Part shown: in pieces, positions 20,358-29,660 of the stretch
How the letters are laid out: each line of letters opens with the position of its first letter
Position numbering within the stretch: the first letter of the stretch is position 1
Source: a bacterium
GTDB taxonomy: Bacteria; Fidelibacterota; Marinisomatia; Marinisomatales; UBA1611
Reading direction: 5' to 3'
Length of the DNA: 35,849 bases
Assembly: GCA_018645565.1 (NCBI GenBank)
Contig: JABGWJ010000166.1
Span: 1-35,849, forward strand
Notes under the pieces: generated by a model
The model's input: only the letters and a program-made list of their open reading frames with translations
What the model was told of the DNA's origin: nothing
Databases searched by the model: none
Program-made: the position numbers and the translations under genes

Positions 20358-21587
20358 TTGGAAAATATCTATTATTATATCATTATATCGACAATTGTGT
20401 TTGAGTATGTAATCTCAAGCGTGAGTTCTTTTTTAGATTTAGGTAATATAAATCCAGACATACCAGATCATTTTAAAAAAGCATATGACAAAAAAAAATA
20501 TGCCAAATCACAGGAGTATTTAAAGACTAAAACTAAATTCAGTTTAGTTTCAAGCACGTTTAGTATTGTTCTTATTTTTCTAGTGATACACTTAGGTATT
20601 TTTGGAGTACTTAATGATTTTGTTAATTTGCAGACAGATCATTTCATTTTGCAGGGCCTTTTCTTTATAGCAATAATTTATATTTTTCAAGATATCATTA
20701 GTCTACCATTTTCTCTCTACAGCACATTTGTCATTGAAGAAAAGTTTGGTTTTAATAAGACCACCTTTGGTTTATTTATATCTGACAAAATAAAGGGATA
20801 TGCAATTTTCATTGTAATTGGTTCAATAATTATCACTCCAATATTGTATTTATTTCATGAATATGAAAATTTTGGATGGTTAATAGCATGGTCATTACTT
20901 ACGCTATTTATGATTGCTGTTCAACCCTTATTCATTCACGTTATTTCACCAATGTTTAATAAATTTACACCATTGGAAGATGGTGAGCTTAGAACAGCAA
21001 TAGAAAAATATACTACCCAAGTAGATTTTCCTCTCGCTCGTATAGATATTATGGATGGCAGTAAGAGGAGTGCGCATTCGAATGCATATTTTAGTGGCTT
21101 TGGTAAATCACGTCGAATAGCAATTTTTGATACTTTAGTTGAAAAACATACGAACGATGAAATTGTTTCAGTAGTGGCGCATGAAGTGGGACATTACAAA
21201 TTAAAGCATATAATACATGGGACAATTATTGGCATCATCGAAACTGGTATTATGCTTTTTGTTTTTAACTTCGTAATGAATGATTATGCGCTATTTAGAG
21301 TCTTCGGTGTAGATAATTTATCTGTTCATGCTGGTCTCATATTCTTTTCCATGTTGTATGCCCCAGTTACAATGATTACTTCAGTTATTTCTAATGCTAT
21401 ATCAAGAAAAAATGAGTTTGAAGCAGACTACTATTCTTTGCAAACAACGAAAAATAAAGAAGCCTTGACCAGTATGTTAGTAGGTTTAGCCGCTAATAAT
21501 TTATCTCATTTAACTCCACATCCATTCAAAGTGTTCTTGTCTTACAGCCATCCTCCAACTATTGACCGTATTAAAGCTATAATATGA
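20358..21587 (+). CDS. Ste24-type M48 membrane metalloprotease
   Basis: 409-residue integral membrane protease of the M48A (CAAX prenyl protease 1/Ste24) type. It has multiple membrane helices in the N-terminal half and around residues 285-345. The zinc motif HEVGH lies at 275-279. The second motif, NEFEAD, at 352-357 supplies the glutamate ligand. The size and the N-terminal transmembrane block are those of Ste24 rather than the shorter HtpX. A TTG start at 20358 is supported by AAAAGG about 10 nt upstream and by the absence of a nearby ATG. Bacterial members probably act in membrane protein quality control, since CAAX prenylation is not expected here. Confidence 0.9.
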   Translation: MENIYYYIIISTIVFEYVISSVSSFLDLGNINPDIPDHFKKAYDKKKYAKSQEYLKTKTKFSLVSSTFSIVLIFLVIHLGIFGVLNDFVNLQTDHFILQGLFFIAIIYIFQDIISLPFSLYSTFVIEEKFGFNKTTFGLFISDKIKGYAIFIVIGSIIITPILYLFHEYENFGWLIAWSLLTLFMIAVQPLFIHVISPMFNKFTPLEDGELRTAIEKYTTQVDFPLARIDIMDGSKRSAHSNAYFSGFGKSRRIAIFDTLVEKHTNDEIVSVVAHEVGHYKLKHIIHGTIIGIIETGIMLFVFNFVMNDYALFRVFGVDNLSVHAGLIFFSMLYAPVTMITSVISNAISRKNEFEADYYSLQTTKNKEALTSMLVGLAANNLSHLTPHPFKVFLSYSHPPTIDRIKAII

Positions 21588-21814
21588 TTCGACGTCATCT
21601 ATGGGAAAAATGGAATGATTAAAAGCCTGTTATTTATAATAAAAGAGATGATCAATAGATTAAATCGTATCATATTTTTAATTTCATAATTGATTAATTT
21701 ATTCGCTGTCAATTAATTCTTTTAGGAAGTGTTAATTTTATAGAATTTTCACAAATTTCAAAAAAATTATAAATACTAAAAATCCACAACCAAATAAACT
21801 AATTAACACTTTTT

Positions 21815-24202
21815 ATGATTTATATTAAATTTTTCTTTGTTCTGTTTTTTTTAAGTATTGTCACTTACGGCAACAGCAATAGTCAAAAAAAAATTAACCC
21901 TGATTCATTAAGGTATAAAATTGCCTATACGTCCAGATGTGAGAATGCACCGATTGTTGATGGTATTCTTGATGATGCCTCTTGGGCTGAAGCGATACCG
22001 TTAGAGGATTTCCATCAAATTGAACCAATTGAATTTGGGGTGCCATCTGAAAAAACAACAGTTAGAATTTTACATGATGATAATGCAATTTATATAGCTT
22101 TTGAAAATTTTGATTTACAGTCCGATAAAATTAGAGCACCTCTCACAAGAAGAGACGCATACATGGATGGTTTTAATAATGCAGCTGATTTCGTTGGACT
22201 TGCAATTGATTCAAGGAATGATGACTATAATGGTAAATGGTTTGGTATAAACGCAGCGGGAGTAAAAATTGATGTTAATGTATCTGGCCAAGAGGACTAT
22301 GATAGAAGTTGGAATGCAGTTTGGGATGCTGCCGTTTCAAAAAACGATAGTGGCTGGGTTGCGGAGGTAAGAATTCCATTTTCTGTTTTTCAATTTGAGA
22401 ATAAAAAAGATATGGTTTGGGGCATATCATTTAATAGGCATATTCATAAAACTCAGGAAGAAGTCCTTTGGCCAGGGCGACAAAAATCTCATGTTGGTAT
22501 AGTGTCATCGTTTGGTGTTTTAAAAGGATTAAATGATATTCCTGAACCAAAAAAGGTAGAAATAGTACCCTATGGTTTATCAAATTTTGGTGAAGAGAAA
22601 AATAATTTAAATTATGGTTTGGACTTACGCTATGGACTGAGCTCAAATGCCATAATTAATGCGACGATTAATCCTGATTTTGGTCAAGTGGAGGCAGACC
22701 CTTCTGTTTTAAATCTTAGTGCATTTGAGACATTTTATGATGAGAAAAGACCGTTTTTTTCTGAAGGAGCTAGTTTTTTTCAACATAAATTAAATTTATT
22801 TCATTCAAGAAGAATTGGATCTGCTCCAAGCTATTTTGAACCAGATAGTGGTGATCTAGAAAACTTATCAGACAATACTACTATTATAGGTGCGCTCAAA
22901 CTACTTGGATCCACGATGTCTGGATGGAATTATGGAATAATAAATGCTATAACATCTGAGGAAAGTGCAGATTTAATTAATTCAAATAATAAAAAAGAAA
23001 GTTTTCTAGTTGAACCTCAAACCAATTATTCTGTGGGTAGAATTGAAAAATCAATTATAAATAAATTTTCAAGAGTTGGTTTCATGGCTACCGATGTGTC
23101 CAGGAAAAACATTAAATCATCTAGTGTGGCAGGGATTGATTGGAAGATTGCTTTGCTGAACAATAGGCTGTTTTCTAACGGGCAAATAGTCAGTTCAAAT
23201 ACAAACGAAAAAGGTAATGCCTATAGATTTAACCTTGGATATAAAAATCCTAAATGGTGGGAAGCTAGATTTTGGCATGGACGTTATGATGACAATTTTG
23301 ATATCAATGATATTGGATATCTGAAAAGAAATGATCTATCTTTGGCAGGAATGATGGTTAAGCTTAGACAGCAAGAACCTATTGGCTCAATCTTGGGAAG
23401 TTCAATGGAGCTAAAATTAAAACAAGAATGGAATGGCGATAATGTGGTCCTGGAAGATATTATCGAGCTTGAAACATGGACTTTATTAAAAAATTATTGG
23501 AGATTTGGTACTTGGTTCGAATTTGAAAAATCAGCTTATGATGATGAGGATATTTTTAGGGATGATCGTGCTTGGGTTTATGCTACAGAAAAACTAAAGT
23601 TTTATGGATTCTGGCTTAAATCAGATAGAAGAAAAAAAATAATTCTTTCTATTGATGCTGGTGGCGGTGATGCTAAGCGCAGAGGTAAAGGATATTTTAC
23701 TGATTTTAGTATTATTTATAAACCCCTTGATCCTTTAAATATTGAAGCTGTATTTAAAAAGCAAATAACTCCTAAGTATATGCAATATGTTGACATTTTT
23801 GAAAATGATGGAGAAATATCTCGAATTTATTCAAATTCAAAACAAGTCACCGAACAACTTCAACTTCGTTTAAACTGGACATTCTCACCAGATTTAACTT
23901 TTGAAGGGTATTACCAGCCTTTTTATGCAGATATGAAGTATAATAATTACAACAATTTATTAGCTCCAAAAACGATGGATTTGGAATCATTTGATTATCT
24001 GGGATTGTATGAAAATCCAAATTTTAAAGTAGAAAATAAAGTTGGCACATTTGTTCTTAGGTGGGAGTATAACCCAGGTAGTACATTATTTGTTGTTTAC
24101 AATATTAATGAGAATAGGTATTATTCGGAAAACGATAAAGAATGGACAAATAGCTCAGCAAATGCTTTTGTAATTAAACTAAACTATTGGATGAAAAAAT
24201 AA
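21815..24202 (+). CDS. DUF5916 protein with N-terminal CBM9-like domain
   Basis: 795 residues. Signal peptide about 1-22. A family 9 carbohydrate-binding-like domain lies at about 40-230, with the usual start PIVDGILDDASWAEA and the segment GWVAEVRIPFSVFQF. The long C-terminal region (about 245-795) has the aromatic alternating strands of an outer-membrane barrel, including NPDFGQVEADPSVLNLSAFE and the ERRPFF-like DEKRPFFSEG typical of DUF5916. The protein ends in an aromatic strand (KLNYWMKK). Probably an outer-membrane protein handling glycans or their products; the substrate is unknown. A 227-nt AT-rich gap precedes it, so it likely has its own promoter. Confidence 0.85.
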   Translation: MIYIKFFFVLFFLSIVTYGNSNSQKKINPDSLRYKIAYTSRCENAPIVDGILDDASWAEAIPLEDFHQIEPIEFGVPSEKTTVRILHDDNAIYIAFENFDLQSDKIRAPLTRRDAYMDGFNNAADFVGLAIDSRNDDYNGKWFGINAAGVKIDVNVSGQEDYDRSWNAVWDAAVSKNDSGWVAEVRIPFSVFQFENKKDMVWGISFNRHIHKTQEEVLWPGRQKSHVGIVSSFGVLKGLNDIPEPKKVEIVPYGLSNFGEEKNNLNYGLDLRYGLSSNAIINATINPDFGQVEADPSVLNLSAFETFYDEKRPFFSEGASFFQHKLNLFHSRRIGSAPSYFEPDSGDLENLSDNTTIIGALKLLGSTMSGWNYGIINAITSEESADLINSNNKKESFLVEPQTNYSVGRIEKSIINKFSRVGFMATDVSRKNIKSSSVAGIDWKIALLNNRLFSNGQIVSSNTNEKGNAYRFNLGYKNPKWWEARFWHGRYDDNFDINDIGYLKRNDLSLAGMMVKLRQQEPIGSILGSSMELKLKQEWNGDNVVLEDIIELETWTLLKNYWRFGTWFEFEKSAYDDEDIFRDDRAWVYATEKLKFYGFWLKSDRRKKIILSIDAGGGDAKRRGKGYFTDFSIIYKPLDPLNIEAVFKKQITPKYMQYVDIFENDGEISRIYSNSKQVTEQLQLRLNWTFSPDLTFEGYYQPFYADMKYNNYNNLLAPKTMDLESFDYLGLYENPNFKVENKVGTFVLRWEYNPGSTLFVVYNINENRYYSENDKEWTNSSANAFVIKLNYWMKK

Positions 24203-24228
24203 TAGCTTATTAAATATTGGGGATATTA

Positions 24229-24576
24229 ATGATTGATAAAGATAATACCATAAACAGCTTAAAAAATATTGTTCAAGATTTTGTTGATGAAAGAGAATGG
24301 TCACAGTTTCATAATGCAAAAAATTTATCAATGGCGCTTGCTATTGAAGCCAGCGAATTAATGGATATTTTTAAGTGGGACACACCTAAGTCATGTGAAC
24401 AAAAAATGTCCAATAAGGAATCAAGACAGGATGCCATTGATGAGTTAGCGGACATAATTATATATGCCATTGCCTTTGCAAATAAAAATAACATTGATAT
24501 ATCAAAGGCAGTATCAAAAAAAATGATTAAAAATAGAATCAAATATCCTACAGATAAGTTTAAAGGGAATTTCTAA
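24229..24576 (+). CDS. MazG-like nucleotide pyrophosphohydrolase
   Basis: All-alpha NTP pyrophosphohydrolase of the MazG/dCTPase (RS21-C6-like) group, probably cleaning non-canonical or excess dNTPs. The metal-binding pattern is seen as EASELMDIFKW followed by DELADIIIY, i.e. ExxE then ExxD. It is 115 residues from the ATG at 24229. A frame-extending TTG lies 12 nt upstream, but the ATG is preceded by GGGGA at a spacing of 6-7 nt, so I prefer the ATG. It follows the DUF5916 gene by 26 nt. Confidence 0.88.
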   Translation: MIDKDNTINSLKNIVQDFVDEREWSQFHNAKNLSMALAIEASELMDIFKWDTPKSCEQKMSNKESRQDAIDELADIIIYAIAFANKNNIDISKAVSKKMIKNRIKYPTDKFKGNF

Positions 24577-24605
24577 AATCTTAGGTTTAAGTATTCAAAT
24601 CATCG

Positions 24606-25679
24606 GTGAATAAAATTTATTTTAGATACATCATTTATTTATTTGTTATTTCATTTACACTATTAATTGGTAATCAAAAAACGTGTAAAGCCTGTAACAA
24701 AGATCTAAGTGCTCAGTATCTAATTCATAAAGGAAATTATTACCATCATACTTGTTATGATAAATACATCCAGATTTATTGTGATCAATGTGGAAAAAAA
24801 ATAGATGGTTCCTACAATACATCGAAAGATAAAAATTATCATAAAACTTGTTACCAGCAGTTCATTCAAAAAAGGTGCGAGGAGTGCAGTGATATAATTA
24901 GTGGTATATACACTATTCATGAGGAGAAAGAATATCATGAAAGTTGCTATGTCGAATATATCTTACCAAAATGTGATGTATGCCATCAGCCAGTAGAAGA
25001 TAAATATATCAAGGACTTTTGGGGCAACTATTATCATGCATATCATGATAAAAAAATGCCGAGTTGTGATAATTGCAATAGACTCATTTGTTCTCCCTTA
25101 ACAAATGGAGGATACTCAATAAATAGTAATCGATTTGTATGCAACCTCTGTAAACCGGAGGTCATAAATAATAAGTTTCAATTAAGAAAGGTTTTAAACA
25201 ATGTTTTAGATATTCTCAAAACAGTTGGGGTAGTCAATCTGCCAACAGATCTACCGATAACATTAATTGATAGCAGAGAAGAACTTATAAGAATGTCAGG
25301 AAATAGATTAGGAAATATTCAAGGATATACTAATTATGAAGAAAGTTCAATGGCAGGTAGAATTATTGATCAAAAATATCATATTTATATTTTATCAAAT
25401 TTGCAGGAAGAGATTTTTAAAGCTGTGTTAGCTCATGAGCTATTTCACGTATATCTTTTTCAGAATAAATTAGATTTAAGATCAGATATTAGGGAGGGTT
25501 TTTGTAATTTAGGATCTAATTTAATTTATCAACATTATGGATCTGAGCTAAGTAAGTACAGGATAAAAATGATGAATGAGAGCATGGATCCTGATTATGG
25601 AATAGGGTATAAAAATATGAAAGAAAAATTAGATGATATTGGTTGGAAGAGATTATTAAAAAAACTTCCTAGATTTTAA
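24606..25679 (+). CDS. Exported LIM-like zinc-finger protein with DA1-type metallopeptidase domain
   Basis: 357 residues with a GTG start. Signal peptide about 1-21. Four CxxC-x16/17-HxxC (last HxxH) modules follow with an exact 32-residue period: Cys27/30-His47-Cys50, Cys59/62-His79-Cys82, Cys91/94-His111-Cys114, Cys123/126-His144-His147. More Cys pairs occur at 154/157 and 179/182. Residues about 190-357 hold a DA1-like peptidase domain with HELFH at 277-281 and a likely third ligand Glu297 (REGFCNLG). LIM plus DA1 is the plan of plant DA1 proteins; bacterial relatives exist but their role is unknown. Here the zinc modules would face outside the cytoplasm. No Met start gives a signal peptide, hence GTG, though the ribosome site is weak. 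Confidence 0.8.
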   Translation: MNKIYFRYIIYLFVISFTLLIGNQKTCKACNKDLSAQYLIHKGNYYHHTCYDKYIQIYCDQCGKKIDGSYNTSKDKNYHKTCYQQFIQKRCEECSDIISGIYTIHEEKEYHESCYVEYILPKCDVCHQPVEDKYIKDFWGNYYHAYHDKKMPSCDNCNRLICSPLTNGGYSINSNRFVCNLCKPEVINNKFQLRKVLNNVLDILKTVGVVNLPTDLPITLIDSREELIRMSGNRLGNIQGYTNYEESSMAGRIIDQKYHIYILSNLQEEIFKAVLAHELFHVYLFQNKLDLRSDIREGFCNLGSNLIYQHYGSELSKYRIKMMNESMDPDYGIGYKNMKEKLDDIGWKRLLKKLPRF

Positions 25680-25756
25680 TATTCCAATCTCTTTCTAGAA
25701 TATTCATAAATAATCATACCTATTTTAAAAAAAATAATTTTAAGGAATAAAAAGTC

Positions 25757-27124
25757 ATGAATGTAAATCCATATATTTTTAGAGAATATGATATTAGAGG
25801 AAAAGTTGTTGATGATTTTCCACCTGAAGTCGTTGTGGCGTTAGGTAAAGCTTTTGGGACTCTTGTTAAGCGATCAGGAGGCAGAGAGATAGCAATAAGC
25901 GGTGACATAAGATTAACAACTCCAGATTTAATCAATTATTTTAAAGAAGGTACTTTATCAACAGGGGTAGATGTGATCAATATAGGCATTGTCCCTACAC
26001 CAGTAAATTATTACAGTCTTTTTAAACTAGATGTAGCTGCGTCTGTTCAAATAACAGGCAGTCATAATCCACCTGAATTCAATGGTTTCAAGCTTTCGTT
26101 ACACAAAAAACCGGTTTATGGTGATCAAATTCAATTAATAAAAAACTTTATAATCAATTTAGATTTTGACAGTGGAGAAGGTTCTGAGACCAGATACAAA
26201 CTTCTTCCTGAATATAATAAAATGATTAAAAATAAGATAAAAATTGATAAGAAGATGAAAGTTGTTATGGATTGTGGTAATGCAGCAGCAGCTATAAATG
26301 CCCCAGCAATATTTAAAGATCTTGGAATAGAGCTTAAAGAACTTTTTTGTGAACCAGACGGTACATTTCCTAATCATCATCCTGATCCGACAGTTGAAGA
26401 AAATCTAAAAGATTTAGTAATGGAAATGAAATCTGGGAAATATGATGTTGGAATTGCTTTTGATGGAGATGCTGACAGGCTTGGTGTCGTTGACGAGACT
26501 GGTGATATCATATGGGCTGATCAGTTACTCGCGATACTAATATCAGAAATTATTAAACCTGGAGATGAAGTTATTTTTGATGTAAAGTGTTCAAAAGCTC
26601 TGGAAGACATGATTCTTAAGTATGGTGGGAAGCCAATAATGTGGAATACCGGACACTCGCTCATAAAGAATAAAATGTCAGAAAGTAATTGCAAGATAGG
26701 CGGTGAGATGAGTGGACATATTTTCTTTGCAGATGATTACTTTGGCTATGATGATGCAATTTATGTCGCAGGACGACTAATACAATTATTATCTAATTCT
26801 GGAAAAAAATTATCAGAACTAAAAGCTGCTATTCCTAAATATTTCTCCACGCCTGAAATACGTTTGGAGGCAGAATCAGATGAGAAAAAATTTGAAATTG
26901 CTAAAAGAGCAGAAGAGTATTTCATTGAAAATTATGAATGTATTACGGTAGATGGTGTAAGAGTAAAGTTTGATGGAGGTTGGGGTTTAGTTCGAGCTTC
27001 AAATACTCAACCTGTTATTGTTTGCAGATTTGAAGGTGATACTCCTGAAAATATGAATCATATTCAAAAAACGATATTAAATAAGTTAAAAGAATTTGGA
27101 AATCTCAGAGCTGGCTCACATTAA
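25757..27124 (+). CDS. Phosphomannomutase/phosphoglucomutase
   Basis: Alpha-D-phosphohexomutase of the AlgC/ManB type, interconverting hexose 6- and 1-phosphates for GDP-mannose or UDP-glucose supply. The phosphoserine is Ser102 in TGSHNPPEFNG. The metal loop DGDAD is at 236-240 (Asp236, 238, 240). The sugar-binding GEMSGH and the C-terminal phosphate loop RASNTQP are present. Length 455 is normal. AAGGA precedes the ATG. It is followed immediately (TAAATG) by the prenyl synthase gene and then a sugar isomerase, so these form an operon. Confidence 0.94.
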   Translation: MNVNPYIFREYDIRGKVVDDFPPEVVVALGKAFGTLVKRSGGREIAISGDIRLTTPDLINYFKEGTLSTGVDVINIGIVPTPVNYYSLFKLDVAASVQITGSHNPPEFNGFKLSLHKKPVYGDQIQLIKNFIINLDFDSGEGSETRYKLLPEYNKMIKNKIKIDKKMKVVMDCGNAAAAINAPAIFKDLGIELKELFCEPDGTFPNHHPDPTVEENLKDLVMEMKSGKYDVGIAFDGDADRLGVVDETGDIIWADQLLAILISEIIKPGDEVIFDVKCSKALEDMILKYGGKPIMWNTGHSLIKNKMSESNCKIGGEMSGHIFFADDYFGYDDAIYVAGRLIQLLSNSGKKLSELKAAIPKYFSTPEIRLEAESDEKKFEIAKRAEEYFIENYECITVDGVRVKFDGGWGLVRASNTQPVIVCRFEGDTPENMNHIQKTILNKLKEFGNLRAGSH

Positions 27125-28081
27125 ATGAGTGATTTATCTCAGCTTATTGATTTTATTCGGAAAGAATTTAATCATTCACTTAAATCTTTTCCTTTACCAG
27201 GATCGCCTAAATACCTTTACAACCCCATTAAATATTCTCTAGAAAGTAAAGGAAAAAGGTATCGGCCTATCATAGTACATTTGGCTGGAAGAAGTTTTAA
27301 AAGTGATCCTGATGAATTAATGAAGATCTCTTTAGGTATTGAGTTATTACACAATTTCACACTAATACATGATGATATTATGGACTCTGATGATATAAGA
27401 AGAAATGTTCCTACTTTGCATAAAAAATTTGATGTTCCTTCAGCAATTTTAGCAGGAGATGGTATTTTCACTATTAGTCAATTAATTTTAATCAGTTTGG
27501 AACATAATTCGACTAAACTCTTACAAAAATATAATGAGGTGGTGCTTGAAATTTGTGAGGGCCAGGCGCTTGATAAAGAATTTGAAGATCAAGCAGAAAT
27601 TGAGCTTGATGCTTATATTGATATGGTAAAGAAAAAAACAGGCGCATTATTAGGAGCCTGTTTATGTCTACCGGCTATAATGCATGGTGAATCATCTGAG
27701 AAAGTTGAAAAGCTATATAATGTGGGTAAATGTTTAGGAGTTGCCTTTCAATTGCAGGATGATATTCTTGAAATTTTTGGAGATGAAAAAGTTATTGGTA
27801 AAAGCTTAGGTAGTGATATTATTGCAAATAAAAAAACTGCGATTGCATTGATTGCTAATAAGATCAATAGCGATGAATGGAATAATTTAATAAGTGAATT
27901 TGATGGTAATAATTTAGAAAAAATTCGTAATTTTTTGTCAGATAATGGTATAAATAGTGAAGTTAAAAATCTTACGAATACTTACTTTCAATCTTCTTAT
28001 GAATCATTACTAAAACTTGGATTTAATCAAGATAGTGAAGTATACAGGTTTTTTAAAATTATTCAAGGGCGGCATTTTTAA
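27125..28081 (+). CDS. Polyprenyl diphosphate synthase (IspA/GGPPS type)
   Basis: Trans-isoprenyl diphosphate synthase condensing IPP with allylic diphosphates. First Asp-rich motif DDIMD at 83-87, followed by the RR pair at 92-93. Second motif DDILEIFGD from 212. The RYRP substrate motif is near residue 45. Length 318 suits a short- to medium-chain enzyme. Phe78, five residues before the first Asp, would block long products, and the FARM lacks the two-residue insert of bacterial FPP synthase, which hints at GGPP; product length is not certain. The start abuts the previous stop and the stop overlaps the next ATG (TAATG). Confidence 0.9.
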   Translation: MSDLSQLIDFIRKEFNHSLKSFPLPGSPKYLYNPIKYSLESKGKRYRPIIVHLAGRSFKSDPDELMKISLGIELLHNFTLIHDDIMDSDDIRRNVPTLHKKFDVPSAILAGDGIFTISQLILISLEHNSTKLLQKYNEVVLEICEGQALDKEFEDQAEIELDAYIDMVKKKTGALLGACLCLPAIMHGESSEKVEKLYNVGKCLGVAFQLQDDILEIFGDEKVIGKSLGSDIIANKKTAIALIANKINSDEWNNLISEFDGNNLEKIRNFLSDNGINSEVKNLTNTYFQSSYESLLKLGFNQDSEVYRFFKIIQGRHF

Positions 28082-29115
28082 TGAAAACAATAGATAAAGA
28101 CAATATGTTTCAATCAATTTGGGATTTTCCTGAAAATATAATTGATGCATTAAAAATTAGTGAAGAAATAAAAATTAAAAATGATTACGAAAATGTAAAT
28201 AAAGTCATCGTTGCAGGTATGGGAGGCTCCGCTATAGGAGGTGATGTTGTAAACTCATTAATTAAAGAGGATATTAACATACCTTTTATTGTTAATAGAG
28301 GATATAATCTCCCTGCATGGGTAGATAGTTCAACATTAATTATATGTTCCTCATATTCAGGCAATACAGAAGAAACTCTATCTATTTTAGAAAAAGCAAA
28401 CTCCATAAATGCCAAGGTAATAGGTATCACAACTGGAGGAAAGTTAGAAACGCTCTGCGGAAAATATGATTATGATAAAGTTTTGATACCATCTGGTTTA
28501 CAACCTCGAGCAGCCCTGGCATTTTCTTTCATACCTTTATTATGTGTCCTGAAAAAAGTTGGTGTTATCAATACTGATATTGAACCTTGGCTTCATTCTG
28601 CCGCAAAATTAATAAAATCAAAAAGAATTGAATACTCGGAGAATGAAGGTAAAAACCCTGTTTGGGCTCTAGCTAATAAGATTTATAGCAAATTACCAAT
28701 TATATATGCGGACTCTGATGGCCTTGATACTGTGGCCATAAGATTAAAAGGTCAAATTTGCGAAAATAGTAAAATCTTAGCATACCATAATATTTATCCA
28801 GAAATGAATCATAATGAAATTGTAGGATGGCATAATAATGCCGAATATTTTTCTAATTATTTTGTTTTATGGGTGATGGATAAAGACATGAATGAAAGAA
28901 ACAAGTCTAGACAATCTATTATATCGAATATTCTTTCTAATCTAAAAGTTAAACAAGAAATAATTGAAGTAGAGGGAGATGGTTTTAAAGAACGATTCTT
29001 ACTATTGATACATTATGGGGATTGGTTAAGTTATTGGTGTGCAATTATGCATAATACAGATCCTAGTCCTGTCAAAAACATACAAGTTCTAAAAAACAAA
29101 TTATCAAAAATATAA
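28081..29115 (+). CDS. Bifunctional phosphoglucose/phosphomannose isomerase
   Basis: 344-residue double-SIS-domain isomerase interconverting fructose 6-phosphate with glucose 6- or mannose 6-phosphate. Motifs: GMGGSAIGGDVV near residue 46, SYSGNTEETLSIL near 93, and the C-terminal MNHNEIVGW, all typical of the archaeal and bacterial PGI/PMI family. It partners with the mutase two genes upstream to make mannose 1-phosphate. It overlaps both neighbours by 1 nt (TAATG type), indicating tight operon coupling. Confidence 0.9.
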   Translation: MKTIDKDNMFQSIWDFPENIIDALKISEEIKIKNDYENVNKVIVAGMGGSAIGGDVVNSLIKEDINIPFIVNRGYNLPAWVDSSTLIICSSYSGNTEETLSILEKANSINAKVIGITTGGKLETLCGKYDYDKVLIPSGLQPRAALAFSFIPLLCVLKKVGVINTDIEPWLHSAAKLIKSKRIEYSENEGKNPVWALANKIYSKLPIIYADSDGLDTVAIRLKGQICENSKILAYHNIYPEMNHNEIVGWHNNAEYFSNYFVLWVMDKDMNERNKSRQSIISNILSNLKVKQEIIEVEGDGFKERFLLLIHYGDWLSYWCAIMHNTDPSPVKNIQVLKNKLSKI

Positions 29116-29660
29116 TGATACCAGTAAAAGTAGAAAAAATATCATACCACCCTTCAAGTAGAAGCTATGCAGTTCTCCTTAAGGATGAGCGTAGTGATCT
29201 ATTTTTACCAATATTGGTAGGTTCATTCGAAGCTCAATCTATAGCTTTGGCGATAGAAGTAGTAGATACACCAAGGCCATTAACTCATGATTTGATTTGT
29301 GATTTAATTACTAAGGTTGATGGGAAATTATTGGCGGTAAATATTTCAAAGTTGAATGATGGTGTTTTTTATGCTAGCTTAAAATTAAGTGGTGATAATT
29401 TTGGTACAAAAACAATAGATGCTAGGCCAAGCGATGCGATATCTATTGCGCTAAGGCTAAATGCGCAAATTTATGTCACTGCAGAAGTTATTGAAGAGGC
29501 CGGTGTTGGCGAGGATGAAGTAATTTCAGATAAACAAAATATACTTCCAAAATATTCAGTTGAAGATTTAGAAATTAAATTAAAAAAAGCGGTTGAGGAA
29601 GAAGAGTACGAAAAAGCCGCAAGAATTAGAGATAAATTAAAAGATTTAGAATCATCTTAA
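29115..29660 (+). CDS. Bifunctional nuclease (DUF151) family protein with UVR motif
   Basis: 181 residues. Residues 1-135 match the bifunctional nuclease (BFN/DUF151) family: LPILVGSFEAQSIALAIE, RPLTHDLICDL and ARPSDAISIALRL. Residues about 145-181 are a UVR (UvrB/UvrC) helical motif, YEKAARIRDKLKDLE. The combination is common in bacteria; its role is poorly known, perhaps nucleic-acid or stress related. Its TAA overlaps the stop of rnc on the other strand by 3-4 nt, so the two operons end tail to tail with no spacer. Confidence 0.9.
   Translation: MIPVKVEKISYHPSSRSYAVLLKDERSDLFLPILVGSFEAQSIALAIEVVDTPRPLTHDLICDLITKVDGKLLAVNISKLNDGVFYASLKLSGDNFGTKTIDARPSDAISIALRLNAQIYVTAEVIEEAGVGEDEVISDKQNILPKYSVEDLEIKLKKAVEEEEYEKAARIRDKLKDLESS

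Noticed and set aside
21588-21814. Possible small gene or RNA between the Ste24-type protease and DUF5916 genes
   Set aside because: The stretch is AT-rich, with no frame of credible composition and no stable long hairpin that I could see.
24217-24228. TTG start four codons upstream for the MazG-like gene
   Set aside because: The TTG lies against the GGGGA ribosome site that correctly positions the ATG at 24229.
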